Shown: piece after piece, positions 17,930 to 27,121 of the stretch | How the letters are laid out: each line of letters opens with the position of its first letter | Position numbering within the stretch: position 1 is the first letter of the stretch | Assembly (NCBI GenBank): GCA_016931115.1 | Contig: JAFGFM010000134.1 | Coordinates: 1 to 46,339 of the forward strand | From: Deltaproteobacteria bacterium | GTDB taxonomy: Bacteria; Desulfobacterota; DSM-4660; Desulfatiglandales; HGW-15 | Direction of reading: 5' to 3' | Length of the DNA stretch: 46,339 nt | Position numbers and translations under genes: made by a program | Notes under the pieces: generated by a model | What the model saw: the letters and a program-made list of their open reading frames with translations, nothing else | The model's database searches: none | Told to the model about the DNA's origin: nothing

Positions 17930-18382
17930 TCAGCATTTTTTTGTGTATATCTCTTCTGCAAACAACATCACTTCATCTGTCTGCCTGGCAACCTCTGCCC
18001 TCAGTCGTTTAAGATGGGCAAGTCCCTGCCTGTCTACCTTTCGATCTTTAATGGCCTCCTTTATTGACTCTGAAAGATGAGAAACCGCAAGAAAGATATC
18101 ATTTACCTCTTTCTCAAAGTTACTTGTTATATCACCTGTAGCAGGTTTCTGATAAAGAGCCCACCCACAAGGTTCCAGAAATGACTTTATATCAGGGTCA
18201 CCGGTTGCTTCAACAGCTGCCTTGATAAATTCCATATTAATTTTGATTCGTCCATAAAGGCAGTCATACACGGTCTGCTGTGACTTTCCCAAAATAGCAG
18301 CGATCTTTTGAACCGCCTGTTTATTCTCTTTTCTGCCGGTTATAATCCTGTGAATCTCAGAGGCAATTTCTTCAAATTCCAT
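17930..18382 (-). CDS. Phage CII-like helix-turn-helix regulator
   Basis: Start chosen at 18382 because GGGAGAG lies 4 bases before this ATG; an in-frame ATG 15 codons upstream has no such site. The 150-residue product carries a helix-turn-helix in its N-terminal half (QAVQKIAAILGKSQQTVYDCLYGRIKINMEFIKAAVEATGD), resembling the phage regulatory CII (CP76) family, followed by a helical C-terminal segment rich in charged residues. It lies just upstream of the dehydrogenase/LarA pair in the same direction and divergent from the flavodoxin-like gene, so it could control either. No other phage genes were seen nearby. Confidence 0.65.
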   Translation of the reverse strand: MEFEEIASEIHRIITGRKENKQAVQKIAAILGKSQQTVYDCLYGRIKINMEFIKAAVEATGDPDIKSFLEPCGWALYQKPATGDITSNFEKEVNDIFLAVSHLSESIKEAIKDRKVDRQGLAHLKRLRAEVARQTDEVMLFAEEIYTKKC

Positions 18383-18524
18383 AAGACTCTCCCTGTTTGG
18401 TATAATTTTAAAATGATTGGTTTGCATATATATAGCTCTTTATAAAAAGAAAGTCATCTGGTAATCTACCTTTATTCGTAAGTATTGTAACTTTTTCAGG
18501 CTATTTATAAAAAGGAGAATAACT

Positions 18525-19196
18525 ATGAGGGTAATGGCTATCAATGGGAGTCCGAGAAAGGAGTGGAACACAGGCATAATGCTAAAAAAGGCCCTTGAAG
18601 GGGCAGAATCAAAAGGGGCAGAGACAGAAATCATTCACCTCTATGACTACAATTTTAAAGGGTGTACAAGCTGCTTTGCATGTAAGATAAGGGGCGGTAA
18701 AGGCTATGGAACATGCGGGTTCACGGATGAGATGACCCCTGTTTATGAAAGGATAAAAGAGATAGATGTTTTAATTCTCGGGTCGCCCATATATTTCGGT
18801 GATGTCACCGGTGAATTGCGCTCTTTTATCGAAAGGCTCCTTTTCCCCTATCTTGTATATAGCGTGCCGCCAAAGACCCTTTTCCCTAAAAAAATAGGAA
18901 TTGGCCTTATATATACCATGAATTGCCCGGAGGAGTTTGCAGCTAAAGTGGGTTATGACAGGTTATTCACCGGAAACGAACAGATCATGAACATGATACT
19001 TGGAAAGGCAGAGTCTCTTATGAGTTATGAGACATACCAGTTTAAAGATTATTCAAAGGTTGTTGCAGATGGTATTGATGAGGCACAAAGAAGGAAAAGA
19101 CGCGAAGAGGTGTTTCCAATTGACTGTGAAAAGGCATTCAAGCTGGGTGCAAAGCTTGTTGAAGAGGAGCAGAAAATGTCACAGAAGATATATTGA
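18525..19196 (+). CDS. Flavodoxin-like NAD(P)H-dependent FMN reductase family protein
   Basis: This 223-residue protein begins MRVMAINGSPRKEWNTGIML, the FMN-phosphate loop of the flavodoxin-like reductase family. GCTSCFACK and ILGSPIYFGDVTGELRSFIERL are the other flavin-contact motifs. The CxxCFACK pair is common in iron-sulfur-flavoprotein-like anaerobe members, but a full cluster-binding set is not obvious. It probably carries electrons from reduced pyridine nucleotide or ferredoxin. AAAAGGAG precedes the ATG. The gap to the enolase-like gene is 165 bases, so co-transcription is possible but unproven. Confidence 0.85.
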   Translation: MRVMAINGSPRKEWNTGIMLKKALEGAESKGAETEIIHLYDYNFKGCTSCFACKIRGGKGYGTCGFTDEMTPVYERIKEIDVLILGSPIYFGDVTGELRSFIERLLFPYLVYSVPPKTLFPKKIGIGLIYTMNCPEEFAAKVGYDRLFTGNEQIMNMILGKAESLMSYETYQFKDYSKVVADGIDEAQRRKRREEVFPIDCEKAFKLGAKLVEEEQKMSQKIY

Positions 19197-19361
19197 GAGC
19201 GAAAATTTAAAATGGCATTAGATAATAATAAGTTGAAATTCCATATTATAATGGAGATAATAACCCCCTGTTTCAACCCAAATAAGTATCAGGATTTACG
19301 CGGCTAATAAAAAGGTCATTGATGACTTATCATTAAAAAAACCTTATCTGGAGAAATAATA

Positions 19362-20876
19362 ATGGCAAAAGAGACAATAATTACAAATTTTACACTCAAG
19401 GGAAGAGAGGTTTTATCCTCCTATGCAGCTTACACCATTGAAGGAGTAATGACAGCAAGGGTAAAAAGGGGGCGTGACACCTGGACAATTGAGGAAAGAA
19501 ACGGCATCGCCAAAGGCACATCAGATGGTGAAAATGAGGCGATATATATCGAGAATGACAAGGCAATTAAATCCATTGAAAAGAATATAGTGCCCCTCCT
19601 ACCTAAAAAGGTGGTTATCAAAAGGGCTGAAGACATTATTAAGGCAGCCTGCGAGTTTGATCTCAAGCTTGTTGAAAAGGCCGGCCCCAATAAAAAGAAA
19701 TGGGGTGGAAATGCCTGTCTTGCCTCATCCACGGTCTTTTTCCAGACACTGTTAAAGGCATCAGGTTACGAGGCATGGCAGCTTTTAGCCCCGAAAGGAA
19801 TGAAGACATTTTATATGCCCAACATAGCCTTCAATATGGTATGCGGCGGCGAGCATGTACCAGGCACCAAGCAGGACATACAGGAGATGTTCTTTCTTTC
19901 CATGAATCAAAAGTCCATAAAGGGGGTTTTTACACAGGCAATAAAGTTCTTCAAGCAGTTTGAAAAGAACCTTGTAAGAGACGGGCATACAACAGGCACC
20001 GCCAAGGAAAGAGGCTTTGTGTTCCCTGTGAAGGACAACTACGAAGGTCTAAAAAGAATAAAGGAATGCGCAACACAGCTGGGTTTAAAACCTGCTGATT
20101 ATGCAATAGGCACTGACAATGCCTTCAGCGAAATCCAGAAGACTGCAGAGCTAAAAGAAAAGGGGCTTTATGACATGAGGTTTTCCGGGCTCGGCATAAA
20201 GACCAGCGAAGAGCTTATTGAATTTGATGCTGACATTGTAAAAAGTGCGGATAATTTTGTAACCATGGAAGACCCTGGTTCAGAATCCGATATCAATGCA
20301 CACAAACTCATGAATGAAAAATATGGCCACAGGGTACAGATCGTTATTGATGACGCTGCTGTAACACAAATGAGGTTTATCATCCCGTTCCTTGCAGCCC
20401 CCGAACAGAAAAACAGGGCAGGTAACTCTGTTCTTATAAAACTCAACCAGGCAGGGACATTTACAGAGACCTGTCTGGCAACAGAGATTGTCCTTGGCAT
20501 TGCAGACCCGGACCGCGTTGAAACCTTCCTTGCAGCCAGAAATGATTTAGGCAGGGTATTAAAAGAGCTTAAGGCCCTTGGCGTTAACAGCCTTAAGGAG
20601 GCACTCGACAATATTAAAAAGATAGGTGCAACCGCCTTTTTCTCACACCGTTCAACAGAGGGTTCATCCGAGTTTCTGCCATATATGCCAATGATTTATG
20701 GCGCTGTATCGAGAAAGCTCTGGTTCAAGGCTGGCGCACCCAATGGTGAAAGAAACCTACAGAATTACAACCCGCTTATAAGGGCTGAAGAGGCAATGAA
20801 TGAGATGGGTATAAAAACTGTTGTTGCAGGCTTTGAAGGACTGCCGGATGGGGTAAAAATTCCAGCGGTAAAGTAA
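19362..20876 (+). CDS. Divergent enolase-superfamily protein
   Basis: This 504-residue protein aligns with enolase along its length but is clearly not the glycolytic enzyme. Matching segments are GGEHVPGTKQDIQEMF (enolase GGxH...IQEF), VTMEDPGSESD (metal glutamate), VIDDAAVT (metal aspartate), LIKLNQAGTFTET (catalytic lysine K360), FFSHRSTEG (substrate histidine) and WFKAGAPNGERNLQNYNPLIRAEE (K456). Catalytic residues are retained, so an active enolase-type lyase is likely. Differences include an extra segment of about 40 residues before SHRS and changed N-terminal loops, which suggest another substrate. It lies 13 bases before an asparagine-synthetase-type gene and is probably coupled to it. 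Confidence 0.75.
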   Translation: MAKETIITNFTLKGREVLSSYAAYTIEGVMTARVKRGRDTWTIEERNGIAKGTSDGENEAIYIENDKAIKSIEKNIVPLLPKKVVIKRAEDIIKAACEFDLKLVEKAGPNKKKWGGNACLASSTVFFQTLLKASGYEAWQLLAPKGMKTFYMPNIAFNMVCGGEHVPGTKQDIQEMFFLSMNQKSIKGVFTQAIKFFKQFEKNLVRDGHTTGTAKERGFVFPVKDNYEGLKRIKECATQLGLKPADYAIGTDNAFSEIQKTAELKEKGLYDMRFSGLGIKTSEELIEFDADIVKSADNFVTMEDPGSESDINAHKLMNEKYGHRVQIVIDDAAVTQMRFIIPFLAAPEQKNRAGNSVLIKLNQAGTFTETCLATEIVLGIADPDRVETFLAARNDLGRVLKELKALGVNSLKEALDNIKKIGATAFFSHRSTEGSSEFLPYMPMIYGAVSRKLWFKAGAPNGERNLQNYNPLIRAEEAMNEMGIKTVVAGFEGLPDGVKIPAVK

Positions 20877-20889
20877 ACACAGTTTTATT

Positions 20890-22779
20890 ATGTGTGGAAT
20901 CAGCGGAATAATCTCATACAATCTTTCTCAAGATGAAATATACCACAGGCTTGAACAGATGGGCGCCCTCCAGGCCCATCGCGGCCCTGATGATAAAAAA
21001 GAGGCCGTGTATGCCTTCAAATCAGGTTTTGTTGGATTCGGTTTCAGGCGGCTTTCCATCCTTGACCTTGAAACAGGCATGCAGCCGATCGTGTCACAGC
21101 AGGATCAATCTGCCATCATATGTAATGGCCAGGTCTATAATTATCTTGAACTAAGGGCCACCGCCCCTGAAATGGAATACACTACAAAAGGGGATATTGA
21201 GGTCGCACTTAACATGTACAGAAAGCATGGTCTGGATTTTCTGAACAGGCTGAACGGTATGTATGCCGGTGCAATATATGATTATAATAATAGAAAAATT
21301 ATACTCTTCAGGGACAGGTTCGGTATAAAACCCCTTTACTATACTGAATGGGAGAACAACTTCTTTTTCTCATCAGAGATAAAACCTCTCTTAAAAGGGA
21401 GCATGAGACCGGCACAGATCAACCGGGACCGAATAGAGACCTTTTTTAAATACCGCTATGTACCGGGTACAGATACCATGTTCAATGGCATTAAAAAGCT
21501 CCCGCCTGGCTCTTATCTTGAATACAACCTGGATAGTAAAAAATATGAAATAAAAAGGTACTGGGAGTACCGACTTGACCGGGTTGTTCCAGATATGAAG
21601 TTAGAGGAGGCATCCGAGGAGTTTATCAGGCTTTTCAGGGATGCGGTCAGGATAAGGATGAGGTCAGATGTAGAGGTAGGCACACTCTTAAGCGGGGGCA
21701 TAGACTCCTCTGCTGTTTCATCAGAGGCAACAGTAACAAAACCAGACATCAGTCTCTTTTCTATCTCCTTTAATGAAGATAAGTATAATGAACTTCCACT
21801 GATAGAGGAGTTTATCAAAAAGAATGACAACCGATTCAGACTAACAAGGCAACATACAGGGCTGTGCGGGTCAGAGATGCTTAAAGAGTTACCTGAAATC
21901 ATCAAATCTATTGAAGAGCCCATATCACTTGGCACCATCCTGCCCACAGACCAGGTATGCAGGATGGCGGGTGAAAGGGTGAAGGTTGTATTAACAGGAG
22001 AAGGGGCAGACGAGATATTTGGGGGGTACCGCAAATTCCTTATAGAAACTGCTGCAAGCGTATATCACAGCCTCTCTATTTCCGAGCAGAAAGGGCTTGA
22101 GGGGTTATACCCTGAATTAAGGTCATACATGAAAATAAGGAGTAACAACCCTGTAGAAAGATATATCCAGAGTGAATCCCTTTTTACAGGTGATGAATTA
22201 AGGGAACTAACCGGAAAGGATCATGTAAATGATCTTTTTCCTTTAGATGCCACACCATATTTAACGGGTAATGAACACCCCCTTAATGCGGCCATCGCTA
22301 TGGAAACCAAAGCAAGGCTTCCTGATTATGTGATACTCAGGCTTGATAAGCTTTCTATGAGGCATTCACTTGAGGCGCGCACCCCGTTTCTTGATTACAG
22401 GCTTGCAGAGTTTGCTGCTACCCTTCCGATTAACTTTAAGGTAAACCTTGCAGATAATCGTGAAAAATCTATATGCGGTAATTCATTTGCCACCTATTCC
22501 ATCCTGGACAGGGATACAGCCCTCAGAAAAAAACAGCCCTTTACCATACCAATGGCAGACTGGCTTTCAGACCCTTCAAGACTGCCTGAATGTATAAAAG
22601 AGGTAATGTTTGGAGATATGGTTAAAAGACGGGGCATCATAAATCCTGCTATCCTGAAAAGAGAAATCGCACTTATTTCAAAGGAGAATGTCGGTCCCCA
22701 GACACTGGTTTCAGAGGCAGACAGGGTTTATGCGATTATTATATTTACCTTATGGTATGACCTTTTCTTTTCAAAATGA
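20890..22779 (+). CDS. asnB: Glutamine-hydrolysing asparagine synthetase family
   Basis: This 629-residue AsnB-type enzyme has a class II glutaminase domain starting with the catalytic C2 (MCGISGII; then AHRGPDD, RRLSILDL, NGQVYNY) and a C-terminal ATP-pyrophosphatase domain (LLSGGIDSSAVSSEA, then LTGEGADEIFGGYRKF and FLDYRLAEFAA). The family makes an amide from a carboxylate, glutamine and ATP; some members amidate peptides or natural products. C2 fixes the start although no clear ribosome binding site is present, consistent with coupling to the preceding gene. Company of a ligase and an enolase relative makes a specialised role plausible, but ordinary asparagine synthesis is not excluded. 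Confidence 0.9.
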   Translation: MCGISGIISYNLSQDEIYHRLEQMGALQAHRGPDDKKEAVYAFKSGFVGFGFRRLSILDLETGMQPIVSQQDQSAIICNGQVYNYLELRATAPEMEYTTKGDIEVALNMYRKHGLDFLNRLNGMYAGAIYDYNNRKIILFRDRFGIKPLYYTEWENNFFFSSEIKPLLKGSMRPAQINRDRIETFFKYRYVPGTDTMFNGIKKLPPGSYLEYNLDSKKYEIKRYWEYRLDRVVPDMKLEEASEEFIRLFRDAVRIRMRSDVEVGTLLSGGIDSSAVSSEATVTKPDISLFSISFNEDKYNELPLIEEFIKKNDNRFRLTRQHTGLCGSEMLKELPEIIKSIEEPISLGTILPTDQVCRMAGERVKVVLTGEGADEIFGGYRKFLIETAASVYHSLSISEQKGLEGLYPELRSYMKIRSNNPVERYIQSESLFTGDELRELTGKDHVNDLFPLDATPYLTGNEHPLNAAIAMETKARLPDYVILRLDKLSMRHSLEARTPFLDYRLAEFAATLPINFKVNLADNREKSICGNSFATYSILDRDTALRKKQPFTIPMADWLSDPSRLPECIKEVMFGDMVKRRGIINPAILKREIALISKENVGPQTLVSEADRVYAIIIFTLWYDLFFSK

Positions 22780-22861
22780 GTGCATATAGTATTCAGAAAT
22801 GCAAATAACAAAGTATAATAATATCATTTGGAGGTGAGCCTTACTGTTAAAAGGAGAATTT

Positions 22862-23776
22862 ATGGATCAGGGTAACTACATTGCAGAATACAGCCAGAGG
22901 CTCTTAACATTACTGAAGGGAAAAATCATCCCGGGAAATCAGACCTTTGGGTTTGAATATGAATTTTTACCAAAGTTGCCGCTCAACCTTGATATTATGC
23001 AGCAGATCTACAGGTTTTTACCTGAAAAGGGGTTTGAACGACAGGGTACAACATTTGTACATAAATCAGGCATGTATATAGATTTTGAGCCTGGCGGCCA
23101 GATAGAATTCCACACACAGCCATTACTCGCGAATGAAAAAGAGAGATTCACCAATTGCCTCAGCCTGATAAAAGATGTTTTAGCCATTTTTAAAAATGAC
23201 CTGGGCATAGAATATCTTGCCAGAGGTTATATTGCCGGGCGCAAGGATTCACCACTCTGTCTTGATTCACAAAGGTATATCAACCTGCACAACAGACTTT
23301 CAAGATGCGGCACAAGAGGGCTGGAGATGATGAAAGGGACTGCATCCATACATCTCCATGCCGGAATTAAAGATATTGATGAACTGCCCCTCATTCTTGC
23401 TGCAATGATAAAGATGTCTGAGATGGATGAATTTAAAATGGGGCCGGACAGGAGGGATATTTGGGACAATACTGATCCCACCAGGTGCGGCCAGCCTTTT
23501 AAAGTCAGGTATGACATGAAGCCATCCGAGGTAATCGAGATGATTGTGGATCATGCTGCAAGGGCATATCATATTGGTAAAAATCTGCCATTCCTAAAAA
23601 CAGATGATCTCTCCTTTGATGCATTCATGTATCATCTTACAACTATCTTTACAGATATCAGGCTGAATATAAAAGGCCCATCCATTGAACTCAGGACCAT
23701 TGACAGTGTGCCCTTTGATCAGTTTAAACCAAAATGGTTAAGATTTATAAACGTGTTTCAAAATAAATTATTTTGA
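22862..23776 (+). CDS. Short glutamate-cysteine-ligase-type (GCS2-like) ligase
   Basis: This 304-residue protein resembles the plant/proteobacterial GCS2 branch of glutamate-cysteine ligases (also EgtA): FGFEYEFLP at the N-terminus, MYIDFEPGGQIEFHTQPL, GTRGLEMMKGTASIHLHAGI, then RRDIWDNTDPTRCGQPF and the closing GPSIELRTIDS. These map to metal, ATP and glutamate contacts in that family. It is shorter than typical GCS2 enzymes (about 400-450). The reaction should be ATP-dependent amide formation on a glutamate-like acid; the amine partner is unknown. AAAAGGAG supports the start. It sits between the asnB-type gene and a glutaredoxin, which hints at a thiol product. Confidence 0.75.
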   Translation: MDQGNYIAEYSQRLLTLLKGKIIPGNQTFGFEYEFLPKLPLNLDIMQQIYRFLPEKGFERQGTTFVHKSGMYIDFEPGGQIEFHTQPLLANEKERFTNCLSLIKDVLAIFKNDLGIEYLARGYIAGRKDSPLCLDSQRYINLHNRLSRCGTRGLEMMKGTASIHLHAGIKDIDELPLILAAMIKMSEMDEFKMGPDRRDIWDNTDPTRCGQPFKVRYDMKPSEVIEMIVDHAARAYHIGKNLPFLKTDDLSFDAFMYHLTTIFTDIRLNIKGPSIELRTIDSVPFDQFKPKWLRFINVFQNKLF

Positions 23777-23793
23777 ATTATAGGAGCGACTAT

Positions 23794-24051
23794 ATGAAAA
23801 AAGTAACAATATATACTACTCAGACTTGCCCATACTGCATAAAGGCAAAGAGTCTTCTTGAAAAAAAAGGGGTCAGTTACTATGAATTAAGGATTGATCT
23901 TAACCCCGAACTCGCAATAGAGGCAGTAACAAAGAGCGGTGGAAGACGCACAGTACCGCAGATTTTTATAGAGGATCATTATGTAGGTGGGTCTGATGAA
24001 CTGCATGCACTGGAAAAAGAGAATAAACTGGACCGCTTGTTCGCGGATTAG
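23794..24051 (+). CDS. Glutaredoxin (CPYC active site)
   Basis: This 85-residue protein starts at the ATG preceded by TAGGAGCG; seven upstream in-frame codons overlap the ligase gene and lack a site. It has the classic dithiol active site CPYC (TQTCPYCIKAKSLL), the cis-proline TVPQIF and the glutathione-binding GGSDELHAL. Glutaredoxins reduce disulfides or deglutathionylate with a low-molecular-weight thiol. It follows the ligase gene by 17 bases in the same direction, so a functional pairing with a thiol-producing pathway is suggested. Confidence 0.92.
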   Translation: MKKVTIYTTQTCPYCIKAKSLLEKKGVSYYELRIDLNPELAIEAVTKSGGRRTVPQIFIEDHYVGGSDELHALEKENKLDRLFAD

Positions 24052-24125
24052 AGACAAGAGATACCCTATAAACATCAACATTGGGTATAACAGGAGCTCA
24101 CGCAATAAAAGGTTAAAAGATAAAA

Positions 24126-24154
24126 ACTCCGTGTTCTCCGGGTCCTCCGTGGTT
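24126..24154. repeat. Short-period CTCCGTG-type repeat
   Basis: The run ACTCCGTGTTCTCCGGG followed by TCCTCCGTGGTT is a copy, in the opposite orientation to 14237, of the CCACAGAG-type repeat. It lies between convergent genes. Confidence 0.5.
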
Positions 24155-24171
24155 ATAAAAAATAATATTTT

Positions 24172-24636
24172 TCAAATCACACTTAAATTATGAAATGCAG
24201 AACTTAATCTTTCATGCTCTATCTTGATGCACCTGTCAATGACCAGGGTCACCCCGGCTTTTAAGGCCTTTTCACACGCCTCACTGTGAAAGACCCCGAG
24301 CTGCATCCATATCACCTTTATACCTTTATTAATTGCCTGGTCAACAGCATCCGGTATTCGTTGGCTGCTTAAAAAAAGGTCGGCCATATCAACATCATGG
24401 GGTATATCAGCTATTGAACCATAACATTTTTCACCGAGTATCTCTTTCTGGCCCGGATTAACAGGGGTGATACTGTACCCGTGTTTAACAAGGTATCTGG
24501 CGACCATGTTGGATGGCCGCTCCTCCTTTGGTGAGAGACCAACAACAGCTATCTTCTTTGCATTATCAAGTATCTGCCTGATTTTTTCGGGTGAAGGATT
24601 GATGCTATCAATAAAAGGCTTATCGAGAATAATCAT
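24172..24636 (-). CDS. CoA-binding domain protein (YccU-like)
   Basis: This 154-residue protein is a single Rossmann-like CoA-binding domain: KKIAVVGLSPKEERPSNMVARYL, YSITPVNPGQKEILGEKCYGSI, then VIWMQLGVFHSEACEKA and a closing VIDRCIKIEH. Such stand-alone domains bind CoA or related nucleotides; their role is unsettled. It overlaps the preceding tatA-like gene by 4 bases (ATGA), so the two are translationally coupled. Confidence 0.88.
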   Translation of the reverse strand: MIILDKPFIDSINPSPEKIRQILDNAKKIAVVGLSPKEERPSNMVARYLVKHGYSITPVNPGQKEILGEKCYGSIADIPHDVDMADLFLSSQRIPDAVDQAINKGIKVIWMQLGVFHSEACEKALKAGVTLVIDRCIKIEHERLSSAFHNLSVI

Positions 24637-24935
24637 TTTATTATCTCGTTTACCTTTTTAACCTTGTCTGATATCTCCATAGCCTTTCTCACTCCTGGCA
24701 CATGATTCAATACCTGCTTCTTGATGCCCTCCTCCAGCAGATCAGTGGTTTCTTCTTTATCTTTTTTTTTAGAGGGTTCCTTTTCAGGCGAGCCTTTTAT
24801 CTCTTTTTTGATATTTCTGAATTCACGTATTGCGCCGCCAAGCCCCTTCCCTATATCCGGGATCCTTTTTGCGCCGAATATGATAAATATGATAACTGCA
24901 ATAACTATTAGCTCTGGTACTCCAAGTCCAAACAT
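24633..24935 (-). CDS. tatA: Twin-arginine translocation protein TatA/E
   Basis: The 100-residue protein has the TatA layout: one N-terminal membrane helix (VPELIVIAVIIFIIFGAKRIPDIGKGLGGAIREF, with the FGAKRIP hinge), an amphipathic helix, and a charged Lys/Glu-rich tail. TatA subunits form the translocation channel for folded proteins. No tatC is seen nearby. The gene follows purM by 13 bases and overlaps the CoA-binding gene. Confidence 0.92.
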   Translation of the reverse strand: MFGLGVPELIVIAVIIFIIFGAKRIPDIGKGLGGAIREFRNIKKEIKGSPEKEPSKKKDKEETTDLLEEGIKKQVLNHVPGVRKAMEISDKVKKVNEIIK

Positions 24936-24948
24936 CTTTTATTTCCTT

Positions 24949-26004
24949 TTATTTTATGTACTCTATGGGTTGATCATCTTTGCCCCGTGCCTCAACCGAC
25001 CCTATGTGATAGGCTGTTTCACCCATACCTTTCAGCCGCTGTAACGCCTCGCTAAGGTCATCGCCGCTTACTACTATGATAAGGCCAAGGCCGTTATTAA
25101 ATGTCCTCAGCATATCCTCATCAGAGATGTCGCCTGCCCTTTTAAGATAATTGAACACAGGCGATGGTTCCCATGATGATGTCTTTATAACAAGCTTACA
25201 CTGTGAAGGCAGTATCCTTGGCAGGTTATCTGTAAGGCCTCCGCCCGTGATATGGGCTATCCCATAAATGCGGAACCCCCTGCTGATGTTAGTTACTGTC
25301 TTCACATAAATCCTTGTAGGAGTAAGGAGCTCTTCGCCAAGGGTCTTTCCGAATTCATCAACATAGTCAGTAACCTTCATCTTCAGCTGTTCAAAGAATA
25401 TCTTTCTTGCCAGGCTGTAACCATTGCTGTGAAGCCCTGTTGAACTTATACCGATAAGCTGATGCCCGAATGCGATCTCTGAACCGTCAAGGAGCTGGTC
25501 ATTATCCACGATACCTGTAACAAATCCGGCAAGGTCATACTCCCCTTCACCATAAAAACCGGGCATCTCTGCTGTTTCACCACCTATAAGGGAGCAGCTT
25601 GCCTCTATACACCCGGCTGATATGCCTTTCACAATCTCTACACACTTATTAACATCAAGGCGGCTCATTGCTATATAATCAAGCAGAAAAAGAGGCGTTG
25701 CACCCTGAACAACTATATCATTTACGCACATGGCAACAAGGTCTATACCCACTGTGTCATGCTTATCCATCATAAATGCGATCTTGAGTTTTGTGCCCAC
25801 CCCGTCTGTAGATGCAACAAGAACAGGGTTCTTCATATCCTGTGTTTGAAGGGAATAAAGCCCTGAAAAGCCGCCTATATCAGTGATAACATTAGATTTA
25901 AAAGTCTTTGATACTATTGGTTTTATCAATTTTACAAAATCATTACCGGCATCTATATCAACGCCTGCCTCTGCATATTTGTCCTTTTTCTTCTTTGATG
26001 CCAT
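24949..26004 (-). CDS. purM: Phosphoribosylformylglycinamidine cyclo-ligase
   Basis: This 351-residue AIR synthetase has the expected motifs: YAEAGVDIDAG at the start, VASTDGVGTKLK, GIDLVAMCVNDIVVQGATPLFLLDYIA, LIGGETAEMPGFYGEGEYDLAGF and HITGGGLTDNLPRILP. It performs the ATP-dependent ring closure to aminoimidazole ribotide, step five of purine synthesis. Full length. First gene of the purM-tatA-CoA-binding run. Confidence 0.97.
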   Translation of the reverse strand: MASKKKKDKYAEAGVDIDAGNDFVKLIKPIVSKTFKSNVITDIGGFSGLYSLQTQDMKNPVLVASTDGVGTKLKIAFMMDKHDTVGIDLVAMCVNDIVVQGATPLFLLDYIAMSRLDVNKCVEIVKGISAGCIEASCSLIGGETAEMPGFYGEGEYDLAGFVTGIVDNDQLLDGSEIAFGHQLIGISSTGLHSNGYSLARKIFFEQLKMKVTDYVDEFGKTLGEELLTPTRIYVKTVTNISRGFRIYGIAHITGGGLTDNLPRILPSQCKLVIKTSSWEPSPVFNYLKRAGDISDEDMLRTFNNGLGLIIVVSGDDLSEALQRLKGMGETAYHIGSVEARGKDDQPIEYIK

Positions 26005-26149
26005 AAAAACGTTACCGCCAGTTTATTTATTAATATTGATTATCAATCGAGCAGTCGATATGTATAATTCATATATAAAAAGATACTAAATAGTGTGTCA
26101 GATACCCTGTTTTGTCAACAGTTTTCTTACTGCACCAATTTAAGCCAAA

Positions 26150-27121
26150 TCACTCGCGAACCAGCACCTTAAGAAAAAGATCGCCACTCCGGTCATATGA
26201 TATCCTTTTCCCCATGCCCCTTAACCTGAGCGTGGAACCATCCTTTACACCGGGTGGTATGGTTACCCTGAAAAGCCTCCTTTGAAACCCCCAGGGTATA
26301 TTGACCATTTTTCTGGTTCCATTTATTGCCTCTATCGGGCTTATCACTATATCACCGGTAAGATCAGGGTTTTCAAGGGTACTGATCGTATGTATGTTCT
26401 GTAGCGCGGGTGTACCCTTTTTTGATGTAGCCACACGCAGTTTACCGCCTATGCCTGATCTGGGTGCAATAAGCAGCATCTTTAAAAAGATTATCCCTGC
26501 GATAAAACCCCCTATATGGGCCCACCAGGCAATGCCGCCGCCGTGAACCGATGACCTTGCCGCATTAATAAATTGCAGTAAAAACCAGATGCCAAGGAAA
26601 ATAAAGGCAGGCACCTCTATAAAATATGGAATAAAGAAAAGAGGTATCAGCGTAAGTATCTTTGACCTCGGGTATAATATCATGTAAGCGCCCATAACAC
26701 CGGCAATAGCCCCGCTTGCCCCTATCGTGGGTATGGTGGAATGCGGATTTAGTGCCAGATGCAACAGGCCTGATGCAATGCCGCTCATCAGATAAAAAAT
26801 CAGGTACCTTACATGACCGAGCCTGTCTTCTATGTTGTCACCGAATATGTATAATGACCACATGTTCCCGAGAAGGTGCCAGAACCCGCCATGAAGAAAC
26901 ATGAAAGTAACAAGGGCTATTACCTGTTCCATCGGATGAAACATCCTCCCTATCTCAGGCACAGTATACCTGGCTGGCACAAGCCCGTAGATGCGTATAA
27001 ATGAGTCGAACCCTGTTCCCTGTGACAGTTGGATCAGAAAAAAAAGGATATTAACAGCAATTAATATGTTGTTCACAACCGGGTAATTTTTTGAACTGAT
27101 TGTATCTCGTAATGGTAACAT
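26150..27121 (-). CDS. Rhomboid protease fused to a DnaJ-C-like domain
   Basis: Residues 1-225 form a rhomboid intramembrane serine protease with six predicted helices: HGGFWHLLGNMW, the catalytic serine S137 in TIGASGAIAG, and catalytic histidine H202 in WWAHIGGFIAG. Residues about 255-323 look like the C-terminal substrate-binding domain of DnaJ (DIVISPIEAINGTRKMVNIP, then FRVTIPPGVKDGSTLRLRGMGK and SGDLFLKVLV). Rhomboids cleave transmembrane helices; the extra domain could present misfolded substrates. The start has GGAAAAGAC before ATG. The gene is alone, divergent from the Ser/Thr kinase gene. Confidence 0.85.
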   Translation of the reverse strand: MLPLRDTISSKNYPVVNNILIAVNILFFLIQLSQGTGFDSFIRIYGLVPARYTVPEIGRMFHPMEQVIALVTFMFLHGGFWHLLGNMWSLYIFGDNIEDRLGHVRYLIFYLMSGIASGLLHLALNPHSTIPTIGASGAIAGVMGAYMILYPRSKILTLIPLFFIPYFIEVPAFIFLGIWFLLQFINAARSSVHGGGIAWWAHIGGFIAGIIFLKMLLIAPRSGIGGKLRVATSKKGTPALQNIHTISTLENPDLTGDIVISPIEAINGTRKMVNIPWGFQRRLFRVTIPPGVKDGSTLRLRGMGKRISYDRSGDLFLKVLVRE

